From NCBI GenBank assembly GCA_000509105.1, contig BAIF02000083.1, positions 1 to 34,892 on the forward strand: a stretch of 34,892 nucleotides of DNA. The letters run 5' to 3'. The translations under genes and the position numbers were made by a program. The notes below the pieces were generated by a model. The model saw only the letters and a program-made list of their open reading frames with translations, made no database searches and was not told where the DNA came from. The DNA is from Clostridiales bacterium VE202-21. Its GTDB lineage: Bacteria; Bacillota; Clostridia; Lachnospirales; Lachnospiraceae. Below are positions 1-9,234 of this stretch, in pieces. Within the stretch, counting starts at the first letter, position 1; every line of letters starts with the position of its first letter.

Positions 1-73
1 AAGATATATATATGGAATGAGGAGACGGTACCGGAAGGTATCGTTTTTTGTTGTGTAAAGTGTTGTTATGTTT

Positions 74-113
74 AGAATATTCAGAAAACGGTGCGCAAAG
101 GGGTCTGACCCCT
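74..113. repeat. GGGGTCTGACCCC interspersed repeat, long copy 1
   Basis: This 40-bp stretch begins AGAATATTC and ends in the near-palindrome GGGGTCTGACCCC. It matches 6055-6094 at 36 of 40 positions by eye. Shorter copies of the core lie at 3534-3553 and, as a variant, at 13076-13095. The core can fold into a small hairpin. It behaves like a short REP-like interspersed element; its function is not evident. Confidence 0.75.
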
Positions 114-173
114 AAGAACAAACACTCACAATATATAAATCTAACAAATGGATAGGTATGGATCTGCCTCATA

Positions 174-182
174 TGCTATAAT
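174..182 (+). promoter_or_regulatory. Extended -10 promoter element before the alpha-galactosidase gene
   Basis: TGC followed by the perfect -10 hexamer TATAAT (177-182) lies 26 bp before the start codon. No good -35 hexamer is present at the usual distance, which fits an extended -10 promoter that may need an activator. The AraC-type regulator at 2474-3343 is a candidate. Confidence 0.55.
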
Positions 183-208
183 CTCAAAACAAAAGGAGGT
201 TGTGGTTT

Positions 209-2458
209 ATGACAGCAAGTATTATTTTTCATGAGGATTCAAGAGAGTTTCATTTATGCAATGATAAGATAAGTTACATTATGACTATTCTAAAAAATGG
301 TGAATTAGGACAACTTTATTTTGGAAAGTCTTTGAGAGACCGGGAAAGTTTTGGCCACTTACTTGAATTGCAAAAGCGTCCCATGTCAGCGTGTGCTTTC
401 CCGGGGGACCAGAGTTTTAGTATGGAACATATTAGGCAGGAGTATCCATTATTTGGACATGGAGATATGAGATATCCGGCATATGAAATAGAACAGGCTA
501 ACGGGAGCCGGATTACAGAGTTTGTGTATCGGAGTCATAAGATTTACGTTGGGAAGCCGAAGCTAGAGCAACTGCCTGCTACATATACAGAGTTAGATGA
601 AGAGGCCCAGACGCTTGAGGTTGAACTTGAGGACAGCCTGATACGTACGCGGCTAGTACTTACTTATACGATCTATCGGGATTATCCCGTGATTACGAGG
701 AATGCCAGATTTGAATGTGGTCTGCCGGAGGGAATCAGGCTGAACACTGCGATGAGTTCAAGCCTGGATCTTCCGGATATGGATTATGAAATGGTTGAGC
801 TGACTGGTGCATGGTCAAGAGAACGGGCAGTCAGGAACAGGAAACTGGAGCATGGTATCCAGAGCATATACAGTATGAGAGGGTGCAGCAGTAATAATTA
901 TAATCCATTTCTTGCTTTAAAAAGGCCAGGCACAGACGAAAATAGTGGTGAAGTATATGGGTTCAGCCTTGTATACAGCGGCAATTTTCTCGCACAGGCC
1001 GAAGTAGATACATATCATGTGACAAGAGTACTGATGGGAATACATCCAAGTGGTTTCCAATGGAGCCTACAGGACGGAGAGAGCTTCCAGACTCCGGAAG
1101 CAGTTATGGTCTATTCCGATGCGGGCCTTAATGGTATGAGCCAGACGTATCATGAACTTTATCGGACAAGGCTGGCACGGGGAGTATGGCGTGACAGGGT
1201 GCGGCCTATCCTGATTAATAATTGGGAAGCTACTTACTTTAACTTTAATGAAGAAAAGATACTGGCACTGGCGAATACGGCTAAACAACTGGGGATAGAG
1301 CTGTTTGTGCTGGATGACGGATGGTTTGGCAGGCGGGATGATGATACGTCTTCGTTGGGAGACTGGTATCCTGATAAAAGAAAACTTCCGGCTGGTGTAA
1401 CCGGGATTGCAGAAAAAGTAAAGGCTCTGGGAATGGATTTTGGGCTGTGGTTTGAGCCGGAAATGGTAAATGAAGACAGCCAATTGTTTAAAATGCATCC
1501 CGACTGGGTTCTGAAGACGCCAGGCAGGTACATATCCTATGGCAGGAATCAGATGGTTCTTGATTTTTCAAAAGAGGAAGTCGTTGACTACATTTATTCA
1601 ATGATGGAAAAAATCCTGACCGAGGCGGACATTTCCTATATCAAGTGGGATATGAACCGTTGTATGACGGAGGTCTTTTCATCGGGGAAGAATGCAGACG
1701 AGCAAGGAAAAGTTTATCATCAGTATATACTCGGAGTGTACAGGCTGTATGAGCGGCTTGTTGAAAAATTCCCTGAAGTTCTATTTGAATCCTGTGCAAG
1801 CGGTGGAGCCAGATTCGATCCAGGGATGCTCTATTACGCCCCTCAATGCTGGACTTCAGATGATACAGATGCAATGGAACGTCTTAAAATCCAATATGGG
1901 ACATCCATGGTTTATCCTTTGAGCAGCATGGGATCTCATGTTTCGGCGATTCCGAATCATCAGCTGCATCGTAACGTTCCAATGAACAGCAGGGCAAATG
2001 TGGCCTATTTCGGCACCTTTGGATATGAACTGGATTTAAATGAACTAACGGAGGAAGAAAGAGATACCATAAAAAATCAAGTTCAATTTATGAAAAAGCA
2101 CCGCAAGCTTATCCAGCAGGGAAACTTTTACCGTTTAATCAGCCCATTTGAAGGGGACGGGAATGAAACAGCATGGATGGTAGTTTCACCAGATCAAACA
2201 GAGGCGTTGCTGGGATATTACAGAGTACTCCAGGAAGTGAACGTAGGATACCGCCGTCTCAGACTTCAGGGACTTGACGAGAATATGCTGTACCAGACGG
2301 AATGCAGTGAAAAGAACGGTATATATTATGGGGATGAACTCCTCCGCGCAGGATGGAACCTCTCAGATGAATCCTGCGGCGAAGACAGCAGCTTTTATAA
2401 TGGAGTAAATGGGGACTATCAGTCACGTATTTATTATTTTCATAAATACTATACCTAA
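209..2458 (+). CDS. Alpha-galactosidase, glycoside hydrolase family 36
   Basis: Cytoplasmic enzyme expected to hydrolyse terminal alpha-1,6-galactosides such as melibiose, raffinose and stachyose. The 749-residue product has the usual GH36 length and order: an N-terminal beta-sandwich, a TIM barrel from about residue 330 (LDDGWFGRRDDD, then GLWFEPEM) and a C-terminal beta domain. The nucleophile is the Asp of KWDMNR (D481). The acid/base is in CWTSDDTD (D551), 70 residues later, as in characterised bacterial GH36 enzymes. SCASGGARFD supplies substrate-contact residues. ATG at 209 is chosen because AAAAGGAGGT (191-200) sits 8 bp upstream; the in-frame TTG at 200 overlaps that ribosome site. 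There is no signal peptide. It converges on an AraC regulator with a 15-bp gap. No sugar transporter is adjacent. Confidence 0.95.
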   Translation: MTASIIFHEDSREFHLCNDKISYIMTILKNGELGQLYFGKSLRDRESFGHLLELQKRPMSACAFPGDQSFSMEHIRQEYPLFGHGDMRYPAYEIEQANGSRITEFVYRSHKIYVGKPKLEQLPATYTELDEEAQTLEVELEDSLIRTRLVLTYTIYRDYPVITRNARFECGLPEGIRLNTAMSSSLDLPDMDYEMVELTGAWSRERAVRNRKLEHGIQSIYSMRGCSSNNYNPFLALKRPGTDENSGEVYGFSLVYSGNFLAQAEVDTYHVTRVLMGIHPSGFQWSLQDGESFQTPEAVMVYSDAGLNGMSQTYHELYRTRLARGVWRDRVRPILINNWEATYFNFNEEKILALANTAKQLGIELFVLDDGWFGRRDDDTSSLGDWYPDKRKLPAGVTGIAEKVKALGMDFGLWFEPEMVNEDSQLFKMHPDWVLKTPGRYISYGRNQMVLDFSKEEVVDYIYSMMEKILTEADISYIKWDMNRCMTEVFSSGKNADEQGKVYHQYILGVYRLYERLVEKFPEVLFESCASGGARFDPGMLYYAPQCWTSDDTDAMERLKIQYGTSMVYPLSSMGSHVSAIPNHQLHRNVPMNSRANVAYFGTFGYELDLNELTEEERDTIKNQVQFMKKHRKLIQQGNFYRLISPFEGDGNETAWMVVSPDQTEALLGYYRVLQEVNVGYRRLRLQGLDENMLYQTECSEKNGIYYGDELLRAGWNLSDESCGEDSSFYNGVNGDYQSRIYYFHKYYT

Positions 2459-2473
2459 AGATTTCTAGAATTG

Positions 2474-3343
2474 CTAATAAGTATCATCTTCATGAGGGTT
2501 CTTTGTACATATAGTGCGTGACGTAAGTTTATTTCTCCTACGGTACTCACTGGGGGTTAATGAGGTTACCTGTCGGAAGGCTTTTGTAAAAGCCAGTTCG
2601 CTGGTATATCCACAGGAAAATGCAATATTCCGGATTAGATGATCGGTATTTGCAAGTAGTTCAGAAGCCTTGGTAATCCTATATTTTTTCAAAAATTGCT
2701 GCGGAGAGAAATGGACATTTTTTTGAAACAGGGTGGACAGGTAGCAGCGGTTTAATGAAACATAGTCTGCAATTTGCTGTACCGTAATTGGAGACTGATA
2801 ATTCACCTTAATAAATTCGATTGCTTTTGCAATGTACTGGCTTTCCGTGTGCTGCTCACTTGGCTTATATACGCCTGGTGATTTAGCCAGATAAGAAAAA
2901 AATTGATATAGAAGTCCCTGATTATAGAGTTCGTTACTGTAATCTGCATCATAATGTTCCAACATATCCAGGATAATATTATGCAGCTCCTGAACGTAAG
3001 GACAGGCGATGACAGGGGTTTCCTGCGAAAGGCCGCAGAGGGAGAGATGGTGTTTCACCATGTCTCCCTCTACTGCAATCCAGAGATAAGTCCAGGGCTC
3101 TTTATCATCCGCCTGGTAGAAGGTCAGATCTCCGGGACAGATAAGAAACCCCTGTCCTTTTTGGATACGGTGGCAGATATTACCCGCAAAAAACTTTCCC
3201 TTTCCGTCCAGGCAGAAATGAAACAAATAATATTCCCGCATTGCAGGACCAAAGGAGTAAGAGGGGCTGCAGGACTGACAACCACAGAACAGCGGGTAAA
3301 AATGTCGGTTATTATGAATTTCTAATTGTGTAAATGTGTACAT
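2474..3343 (-). CDS. AraC-family transcriptional regulator with N-terminal sugar-binding (cupin-like) domain
   Basis: A 289-residue protein with an N-terminal cupin-like ligand domain (about 1-150; PLFCGCQSCSPSYSFGPA, then HFCLDGKGKF) and a C-terminal pair of helix-turn-helix motifs (about 185-280). The latter contain the typical AraC signatures VQQIADYVSLNRCYLSTLF and NIAFSCGYTSELAFTKAF, followed by TPSEYRR. The ATG is preceded by AAAGGAGATC. The layout resembles MsmR/RafR-type activators of alpha-galactoside genes. Its position convergent with the GH36 gene makes that gene a likely target, but this is inference from context. Its own promoter should lie in 3344-3530. Confidence 0.9.
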   Translation of the reverse strand: MYTFTQLEIHNNRHFYPLFCGCQSCSPSYSFGPAMREYYLFHFCLDGKGKFFAGNICHRIQKGQGFLICPGDLTFYQADDKEPWTYLWIAVEGDMVKHHLSLCGLSQETPVIACPYVQELHNIILDMLEHYDADYSNELYNQGLLYQFFSYLAKSPGVYKPSEQHTESQYIAKAIEFIKVNYQSPITVQQIADYVSLNRCYLSTLFQKNVHFSPQQFLKKYRITKASELLANTDHLIRNIAFSCGYTSELAFTKAFRQVTSLTPSEYRRRNKLTSRTICTKNPHEDDTY

Positions 3344-3533
3344 TTGCTGGGATCTCCTTTACTAAGCTTATGAGCATAATCGCTCTAAATATGGCGGTCA
3401 ATGCATGCGGATTCGTTATCTACTCAATGGATGTAAATTCAATGAATGTTAATGCTGCAGCTGGTCTGGAGCATAGATTTTTATGATTATCTTAACTTGT
3501 CTGCCACCTACTGTCAAGCAAATGTATCATGGA

Positions 3534-3553
3534 GTGCAAAGGGGTCTGACCCC
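3534..3553. repeat. GGGGTCTGACCCC repeat, short copy
   Basis: A core copy, GTGCAAAGG plus GTCTGACCCC, lacks the AGAATATTC half seen in the copies at 74-113 and 6055-6094. It lies in the 328-bp gap between the AraC regulator and the surface protein. The rest of that gap holds the two divergent promoters and nothing else recognisable. Confidence 0.7.
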
Positions 3554-3597
3554 AATGTTGAATTTAAATAAAAATTAATTTATTTATCAGTAAATTC

Positions 3598-3606
3598 TGA
3601 TATAAT
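3598..3606 (+). promoter_or_regulatory. Extended -10 promoter of the surface protein gene
   Basis: TGA directly followed by TATAAT (3601-3606), within an AT-rich stretch, 66 bp before the start codon. A weak -35 (TTTATT, about 3579) is at roughly the right spacing. Confidence 0.55.
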
Positions 3607-3671
3607 ATAAAAAAGAGTATCTTTATCTGTCAATATTTGATTCAAACATAATCTTAAAGGAGGTGGATTTC

Positions 3672-5828
3672 ATGAAAAGGAACAGTAGAAGAGGATTGGC
3701 TTTCCTGTTAACTTTTGTTTTAATAGGTGCGGCGGGGGTGCTTCCTGCATTTCCGGTATCTGCAGAGACGGAAAATGTGAAGCAGAATACCGGTGTACAG
3801 AAACCAGAAGTAATAGAAAAGACAACAGATAGCATCAAGCTGCGAACAGAACAAGATTTTGAATATGCCATTGAGACAGAGAAAGACAATGCCAGGATAT
3901 GGAAGTGGGCGGAGACCGGACAGTATGATAAGGCAAGTAGAACGGTGGTTTTTGCCGGGCTGCAGTCCGGGACACAATACAGTTTTGCATGCCGTCATGC
4001 CGGAGAAGATGTTATATTATATCAAAATACGGCTGCAACAAATGCAATTGCGGCGGATGTGGTAACGGATACCCCACAGAACCAGCCGCTTGATCCATCT
4101 GAAGTTACGGATGCTTTGTCAGATGAAACTAAGAAACTGACGGACGGTAATCAGAATTCCGAAGGAGAAGAGGCGAAGCTGAGTCCAACGGATGAGGTAC
4201 AGAATTCGGCGGGTGAAACAGAAAAACCGCCGGAAGGTATTAAAGATACTTTTGATGCTAATAAGCAGTTGTCTGACGATACTATAAAAGAAGCAGATGA
4301 CAGCCAAAATTTTCCGGATTCGGCTAAAAAGCCAGCAGATGAAAAAAAAGATAAAGGTGTTACAAAAGCCCCGGCGTCACCGCTTACAGCTCCGGAGGCT
4401 CCAATCGTTAAAGAAGTAAAAGATACTGAGGTTACATTGGAACTGCCCCAAAATGCAGATCCAAAGTATAACTACGAATTCAGTATCAATGGAACAGATT
4501 TTCAGGCAGATCCCAGATTTGATAAGCTGACACCGGATACTTCCTATCAGTGTTATCTAAGGATTGCAGCGGGAAAATATGAAGGTGTAACTTATCTCGC
4601 AAGCGGCAGTAACGAACCAATCGATACGAGGACAAAGAGAACTGCGCCGGATAAACCAGAATATACTCCGGAAGCGGCCGACAGAACGAATACGAGTATA
4701 TCGTTAAAAGTACCGGAAATGGAGAAGAATCCGGACAATATGGAATTTGGGATGCTGGGTTCCGGGACAGACATTGAATGGAATACCACGGGTGTATTTG
4801 ACAACCTGACTCCAGGTACAGAATATCAATTTGTTGTTCGGCGTAAGATAGACGAAAAGCTACAGATGCAGGGAGAGAATAGTGACATACTTCATGTGGC
4901 AACATTGGAGAATGCAGCAGCAGCGGCTTTGGCACCAAAGATTCTGAAACGCTCCGATACTTCTATTGTGCTTATCACAGATGATAAGCTGGAGTATGGA
5001 ATGCGAATGGCAGACGGTACAATCAGCTGGCAGGAGAATGCGGAATTTGCCGGGCTGGAGCCAGATACTGAATATCAATTTATGACACGTGCTAAATATG
5101 ATCCGGATAAAGCAATGGAGAGCCTTCCCAGCGAAACGGTAAAATATAGGACAGCTATAAGTTCTGACGGTGTGAAGATAACCGGAATCGAACATGGTGG
5201 AACTTATGAGGCAGAAACTGTATGGACTGCCACAGCAGTCGGTGTTGGTATGGAAAATACTTCTCCCGCAGTGGGAGATACAAGATGGGCGCCAAAGACA
5301 TGGACCTGGGGGGGAGCAATAAAAAGCTGGGAAAACCCTCCATATACAGTGAAATTCAAATGCACAAGACTTGGAAGTTACGAACTGACGGCAGGATTTC
5401 AGATGGAAGAGTACACCGGTAAGGGATGGAAAGAAACAGAATACAAAAAGTCGGTCAGTACATCATTTAATATAATTGAGAAAAAGGTAACCGTATATAC
5501 TATAACTGCGGAGGCCGGGGCAAATGGGAAAATAGATCCGAACGGCCGCGTGGATGTAGAGAAGGGGAAGAGCTGCGAATTTACATTTTCTCCAAATAGA
5601 GGATACCGTGTGACAAAGGTTCTGGTAGACGGCAGAGAGGTAACAATGAAGAATAACCGGTATACGTTGACAGACGTCCAGGATAATCATAAGATATCTG
5701 TTACATTTGAGAAAGACAAAAGCACACCGAAGACCGGGGATAATACACAGTTCGTAATAATTCTTGGCGCCTTTCTGATATCTGGGATGGCCGTATTAAT
5801 GCTGGCATACAGGAAGAGGAAACGTTAG
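3672..5828 (+). CDS. Cell-wall-anchored surface protein with fibronectin-III-like repeats
   Basis: A 718-residue exported protein. Residues 1-33 form a signal peptide (KRNSRRG, hydrophobic core, cleavage near VSAET). An acidic, lysine- and serine-rich stalk at about 135-235 contains imperfect repeats beginning LSDETKK or LSDDTIK. Around the stalk lie four fibronectin-III-like modules, recognisable by PDTSYQCYLR, PGTEYQFVVR and PDTEYQFMTR strands. Near the C-terminus is a Listeria-Bacteroides-type beta repeat (GANGKIDPNG to DNHKISVTFE). The end is a sortase signal: TPKTG (residues 685-689), a hydrophobic span and RKRKR. TPKTG departs from LPXTG at the first position. ATG 3672 follows AAAGGAGG at 3657-3664. 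The ligand is unknown; adhesion is the family's usual role. Confidence 0.88.
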   Translation: MKRNSRRGLAFLLTFVLIGAAGVLPAFPVSAETENVKQNTGVQKPEVIEKTTDSIKLRTEQDFEYAIETEKDNARIWKWAETGQYDKASRTVVFAGLQSGTQYSFACRHAGEDVILYQNTAATNAIAADVVTDTPQNQPLDPSEVTDALSDETKKLTDGNQNSEGEEAKLSPTDEVQNSAGETEKPPEGIKDTFDANKQLSDDTIKEADDSQNFPDSAKKPADEKKDKGVTKAPASPLTAPEAPIVKEVKDTEVTLELPQNADPKYNYEFSINGTDFQADPRFDKLTPDTSYQCYLRIAAGKYEGVTYLASGSNEPIDTRTKRTAPDKPEYTPEAADRTNTSISLKVPEMEKNPDNMEFGMLGSGTDIEWNTTGVFDNLTPGTEYQFVVRRKIDEKLQMQGENSDILHVATLENAAAAALAPKILKRSDTSIVLITDDKLEYGMRMADGTISWQENAEFAGLEPDTEYQFMTRAKYDPDKAMESLPSETVKYRTAISSDGVKITGIEHGGTYEAETVWTATAVGVGMENTSPAVGDTRWAPKTWTWGGAIKSWENPPYTVKFKCTRLGSYELTAGFQMEEYTGKGWKETEYKKSVSTSFNIIEKKVTVYTITAEAGANGKIDPNGRVDVEKGKSCEFTFSPNRGYRVTKVLVDGREVTMKNNRYTLTDVQDNHKISVTFEKDKSTPKTGDNTQFVIILGAFLISGMAVLMLAYRKRKR

Positions 5829-5910
5829 GTGTTTTTGAAGCGGTAAAGCGGTATATAATGGATGATTAATACTTATCTATTTCACGACAGCGCCATAATG
5901 TATGATTCAT

Positions 5911-6044
5911 GTATACCCAAAGGGCACACTGTGACTTATGTCCTGCGGTCTGGTCTGCGTTAAAGCTGCAGATGAATGTATACCCAAAGGGCACCACGTA
6001 AAACATGCCCTGCAGGCAGGTCTGCGGCAAAGCCGCAGATTAAA
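5911..6044. repeat. Two tandem copies of a 67-bp GTATACCCAA repeat
   Basis: Copies begin at 5911 and 5978, both with GTATACCCAAAGGGCAC, and run through a GTCTGCG/GCAGAT hairpin. In the second copy the hairpin is TCTGCGGC, AAA loop, GCCGCAGA (about 6020-6038). The copies have diverged in the middle but keep the pairing segments, suggesting that structure matters. A third, single copy sits at 9118, on the other side of the YesN/YesM gene pair. The hairpin may also terminate the surface-protein transcript. The remainder of 5829-5910 shows nothing recognisable. Confidence 0.75.
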
Positions 6045-6054
6045 ATATAATTTA

Positions 6055-6094
6055 AGAATATTCTGAAAATGGTGCTCAAAAGGGTCTGACCCCT
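6055..6094. repeat. GGGGTCTGACCCC interspersed repeat, long copy 2
   Basis: This copy matches 74-113 at 36 of 40 positions. It overlaps the 3' end of the minus-strand response regulator gene and supplies that gene's last codons and stop (6076-6094). Confidence 0.8.
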
Positions 6095-7647
6095 GCTTTG
6101 TATTCACTTGCGCTGATACCTACTATTTTCTTAAAGTCCTTGCAAAAGTAGGTCTGGCTATTATACCCCACTGCGAATGTGATTTCTTTTATGTTTTTAT
6201 CAGATTGTTCCAACAGTTTTATTGCTTTGTCTATGCGCAGCTTTGTGATATAGTCGATAAAGTTCATTCCAAGTTGGTGTTTCAGCGCTTTACTCAAATA
6301 AGAGGGACTAACTTTATGTTCCATGGCCAGTTGTTCAAGTGAAAAGTCACTTGTGTAATTACTATTTATATATGTAATAATTTTTTTGATATCTATGTCA
6401 TCGGTGTCCTTTGGTTCGTTCCCTTCGCAACAGTCACAACATGCTTTGATAAAGTTTAAAAATGCTATTTTTATATAGTCGGTATTCTGCCTGGGAGAAA
6501 TGGTTGACAACAGGTCATTGCAGAGGCCGGAGATCAGGATGGAACCACTATCCATCGTGGTGAGATGCCTTTTGAGGGCACCGAGGGAATCCCGGAGGTT
6601 ATCACATAATAGTGCAGGGGTACGGTTACTTTGCTCCAACAGGGCCTGGAAGAGGAGTTTGGCTTTCTCCAGGCTCTTTTCACTGTCTCCTTTAGAAACA
6701 GACTGGCTCAGCTCTGTCTCCAAGGCATATATTTTGGCAGAGCCATTGGGTGCTGAGAGGACAACCTGGCGGTGGCCTTTCAGCATTTTTTTGTTTAGTG
6801 CTTTAAATTCTGTCGAGAGTTCCGAAAGAGAAGAAACAGCTGGGCTGATATACAGGCAGACCTGATCCAGGCGGTGTTTCTGATATACAGCGGATAAAAG
6901 GCAGCGGAGTTCATACGTGAACTGAGGGATATTCCTGGAAAATTGGTCCTGGTCCACGGATAGTATAAAGATATGACAGATGCCGATATCCTGTACAATG
7001 GACTCCCTGGTACACAGATCCAGTTGCCGGCCGATCTCCGATAGTAATTCATCCTGATGAAAAAATGCCGGCTGCTGTATCTGCAGAAGGGAAGCTGTGG
7101 CGCACAGAAAACAGGCATTCTCAGTTCGAAAGCGGGCCTGAAATCGTCTAAGATCCAGGTCTGTGACAGTATCGGTGATAATCGACTGGACAATATTATA
7201 TTCCAACTGGGGCAGAGCCAGCCGGATCTGCTCATTCAAGTGGTCGTCCCGGCAGCTGTCTATGGTATTGCTGCGTATTCTTTCAGCCAGCCTGGTTAGT
7301 GCTGATAATAGGACATCTGTCTTTATAGGTTTTGTCAGATAATCGAATGCACCCAGTTGAAGGGCTGTCTTAGCATATTCAAAATCAGCATGTGCCGAGA
7401 GGACGATAAATTCCAGATTAGGATAAGAAGCCTGGAGCTGCCTCATGGCATCGAGTCCGTTTAGAACCGGCATACTGATATCCATCAGTACAACATCCGG
7501 CTTGTATTCCCGACACATCTCCATCAGCTCCACACCATTGGCTGCCTGCGCGGCAATCTCGTACTGTGGAAGCTGAGTCCGGATAATCAGCCGCAGCGCG
7601 GAACGCTCCAACTCTTCATCTTCTGCAATTACTAATCGGTATCCCAT
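6076..7647 (-). CDS. YesN-type response regulator (receiver plus AraC-type DNA-binding domain)
   Basis: A 523-residue cytoplasmic regulator. The receiver domain (1-125) has the acidic pair E9/D10, phospho-acceptor D56 in VVLMDISMP and the conserved Lys in DYLTKPIK. A long middle region of about 290 residues is typical of YesN-like proteins. The C-terminal AraC helix-turn-helix (about 425-518) includes SLEQLAMEHKVSPSYLSKAL and EITFAVGYNSQTYFCKDF. It overlaps the kinase gene by 16 bp, so the pair is co-transcribed and probably translationally coupled. The last residues, GVRPF and the stop, are read from the inserted GGGGTCTGACCCC repeat. The likely target is the divergent ABC transporter promoter in 9069-9398. 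Confidence 0.93.
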   Translation of the reverse strand: MGYRLVIAEDEELERSALRLIIRTQLPQYEIAAQAANGVELMEMCREYKPDVVLMDISMPVLNGLDAMRQLQASYPNLEFIVLSAHADFEYAKTALQLGAFDYLTKPIKTDVLLSALTRLAERIRSNTIDSCRDDHLNEQIRLALPQLEYNIVQSIITDTVTDLDLRRFQARFRTENACFLCATASLLQIQQPAFFHQDELLSEIGRQLDLCTRESIVQDIGICHIFILSVDQDQFSRNIPQFTYELRCLLSAVYQKHRLDQVCLYISPAVSSLSELSTEFKALNKKMLKGHRQVVLSAPNGSAKIYALETELSQSVSKGDSEKSLEKAKLLFQALLEQSNRTPALLCDNLRDSLGALKRHLTTMDSGSILISGLCNDLLSTISPRQNTDYIKIAFLNFIKACCDCCEGNEPKDTDDIDIKKIITYINSNYTSDFSLEQLAMEHKVSPSYLSKALKHQLGMNFIDYITKLRIDKAIKLLEQSDKNIKEITFAVGYNSQTYFCKDFKKIVGISASEYKAGVRPF

Positions 7648-9068
7648 ATAAAATCCTCCTCTTGTATTTCGATCTCTACCCGAAAGAAACTCCCTTTTTC
7701 ACTATATATAGAAATAATGTCGTCCCGTTTATAAAAAAGCCCGATCCTTTCCCGGACATTTTTCAGGCCGATACCGTGGCTGCCCTGCGGCGGGGAATAC
7801 TCCTTTGACAAAAGTGATGGGATCATGTCTTTCTCTATACCGGTGCCATTGTCCTCCACCAGGATAAGGAGAGAATGTTTCATTTTCCAGATGGCCGTCA
7901 GAATGCGGCAGGGTTCAGGTTTGCTGTAGGTTCCATGCATAATTGCATTTTCTATTAATGGCTGTATGATAAAAGAAGGAACTAAGATATTGGGAAGCTC
8001 ATCGTCTACCTGCAGTTCAAACGAAAGATGATCTACAAAACGCATCCGCTGGATAAAGATATAGGTCTCTGCGAAAGACAGTTCATCCCGGATGTTAACC
8101 GCATCTTCTGTCTTGTAAAGGCTGTAGCGCAGCATATCGGTGGTGGCGTCGATTAACTGAATTGTCTGAGGAGCTCCCTCAAAGTATGCACTTCGGGAAA
8201 TCAGGTTCAGAGTATTGAATAGAAAATGAGAATTTATCTGATTGCGCAGCGCCTTGAGACTGGTTTCCTGCATCAGGGCTTGTCTGTTGATCTGGGAAAT
8301 GTAACCGTTGATGCTGTTTTTCATATTATTAAAGGCATTGGCCAGTATCTCCATCTCATCGTTCGTATCCACATAGATATCCGGAATATCAAAACGGCGG
8401 CTGGCCAGTTCCTTTGCGCTGCTGACCACATTCAAAAGCGGCCGGGTGATCTTCCTGGTAGTCAGATACCCTGCGATGCAGAGAAACAGAAGGCCTGCAG
8501 CAAAAACAAGATTACAGAGCCGGTTATTGACTTTCATAGTCCGGAGGAGCCTGCTGGTCTCCATGGAAATAGACTCGGCCTGATATGTAGTATATTTTTT
8601 GTAAGTATAGTCAATCAGATTATTGGTATAAAGTACATCCTGTGTCTGGGAGAGCAGTTCGGACTGCGGGACACTGCCGATCTTTGCGATTACATCTGAG
8701 GCCTGTGATTCAAAGGTTTCCAGCATATTCTCCAGATCCCGCATTTTATCATAGTAAACACCATCCGGAAAATTATAAAGTACGTGGCTCAGACGCTCCT
8801 TGGCATAGCCCAGTTCTCCCTCATAGGAAATTCTATTCTCTGAGGAAGGGTGCAGCATAAAATTTTCAAACAGCTCGTGTATATCACGATTGCTCACAAA
8901 AAAGTCATTCAGTGTTATCTGGCTTTCCAATGCCGCCTGATAGCTGGAAAGAGTTTTTTGCTGAAGGATATAGGAGAATCCATGCACACAGGCAGGAATC
9001 AGAAGAGAAAGAATAATTAAAACGTAAAGTTTGGTACGTATACCTAGATATCGTCTATTTTCTTTCAT
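7632..9068 (-). CDS. YesM-type sensor histidine kinase
   Basis: A 478-residue membrane kinase. A first transmembrane helix (about 11-30) leads to an extracytoplasmic sensor of about 155 residues with long helices. A second helix (about 184-202) is followed by a HAMP linker (TTRKITRPLLNVVSSAKELA onwards). The phospho-acceptor His lies in QINSHFLFNTLNL, the His_kinase (LytS/YesM) signature. The ATPase domain contains PLIENAIMHG, DNGTGI and GIGLKNVRERI. ATG 9068 follows an AAAGGA site. It is partnered with the overlapping YesN gene. Such pairs usually control a neighbouring carbohydrate ABC transporter, here the divergent genes from 9399. The ligand is unknown. Confidence 0.93.
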   Translation of the reverse strand: MKENRRYLGIRTKLYVLIILSLLIPACVHGFSYILQQKTLSSYQAALESQITLNDFFVSNRDIHELFENFMLHPSSENRISYEGELGYAKERLSHVLYNFPDGVYYDKMRDLENMLETFESQASDVIAKIGSVPQSELLSQTQDVLYTNNLIDYTYKKYTTYQAESISMETSRLLRTMKVNNRLCNLVFAAGLLFLCIAGYLTTRKITRPLLNVVSSAKELASRRFDIPDIYVDTNDEMEILANAFNNMKNSINGYISQINRQALMQETSLKALRNQINSHFLFNTLNLISRSAYFEGAPQTIQLIDATTDMLRYSLYKTEDAVNIRDELSFAETYIFIQRMRFVDHLSFELQVDDELPNILVPSFIIQPLIENAIMHGTYSKPEPCRILTAIWKMKHSLLILVEDNGTGIEKDMIPSLLSKEYSPPQGSHGIGLKNVRERIGLFYKRDDIISIYSEKGSFFRVEIEIQEEDFIWDTD

Positions 9069-9117
9069 AATATTTCAAATCCTTTCGAGATTATTTGTTT
9101 ATATAAGAGTATAATAA

Positions 9118-9156
9118 GTATACCCAAGGGGAAACCGTAACACAAGCCCCTGAGGA
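9118..9156. repeat. GTATACCCAA repeat, third copy
   Basis: It begins GTATACCCAAGGGG and continues GTAACACAAGCCCCTG, matching the start of the two copies at 5911 and 5978 with scattered differences and the same AGGGG/CCCCT pairing. It is in the same orientation as those copies, so the kinase-regulator pair lies between direct repeats. Confidence 0.6.
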
Positions 9157-9234
9157 GTAGATTTTCAGCTAACGCTTAAAAATAAGTACTTTTATTATAA
9201 CAGATAGAAAATTCACTTGTATAGAAAGGAAGAC

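Noticed and set aside
1067..1498. Long antisense frames inside the alpha-galactosidase gene
   Set aside because: Composition shadows of a well-supported GH36 gene.
5911..6044. Tandem repeats that could be a CRISPR array
   Set aside because: There are only two copies, without unique spacers between fixed repeats, and no cas genes are near.
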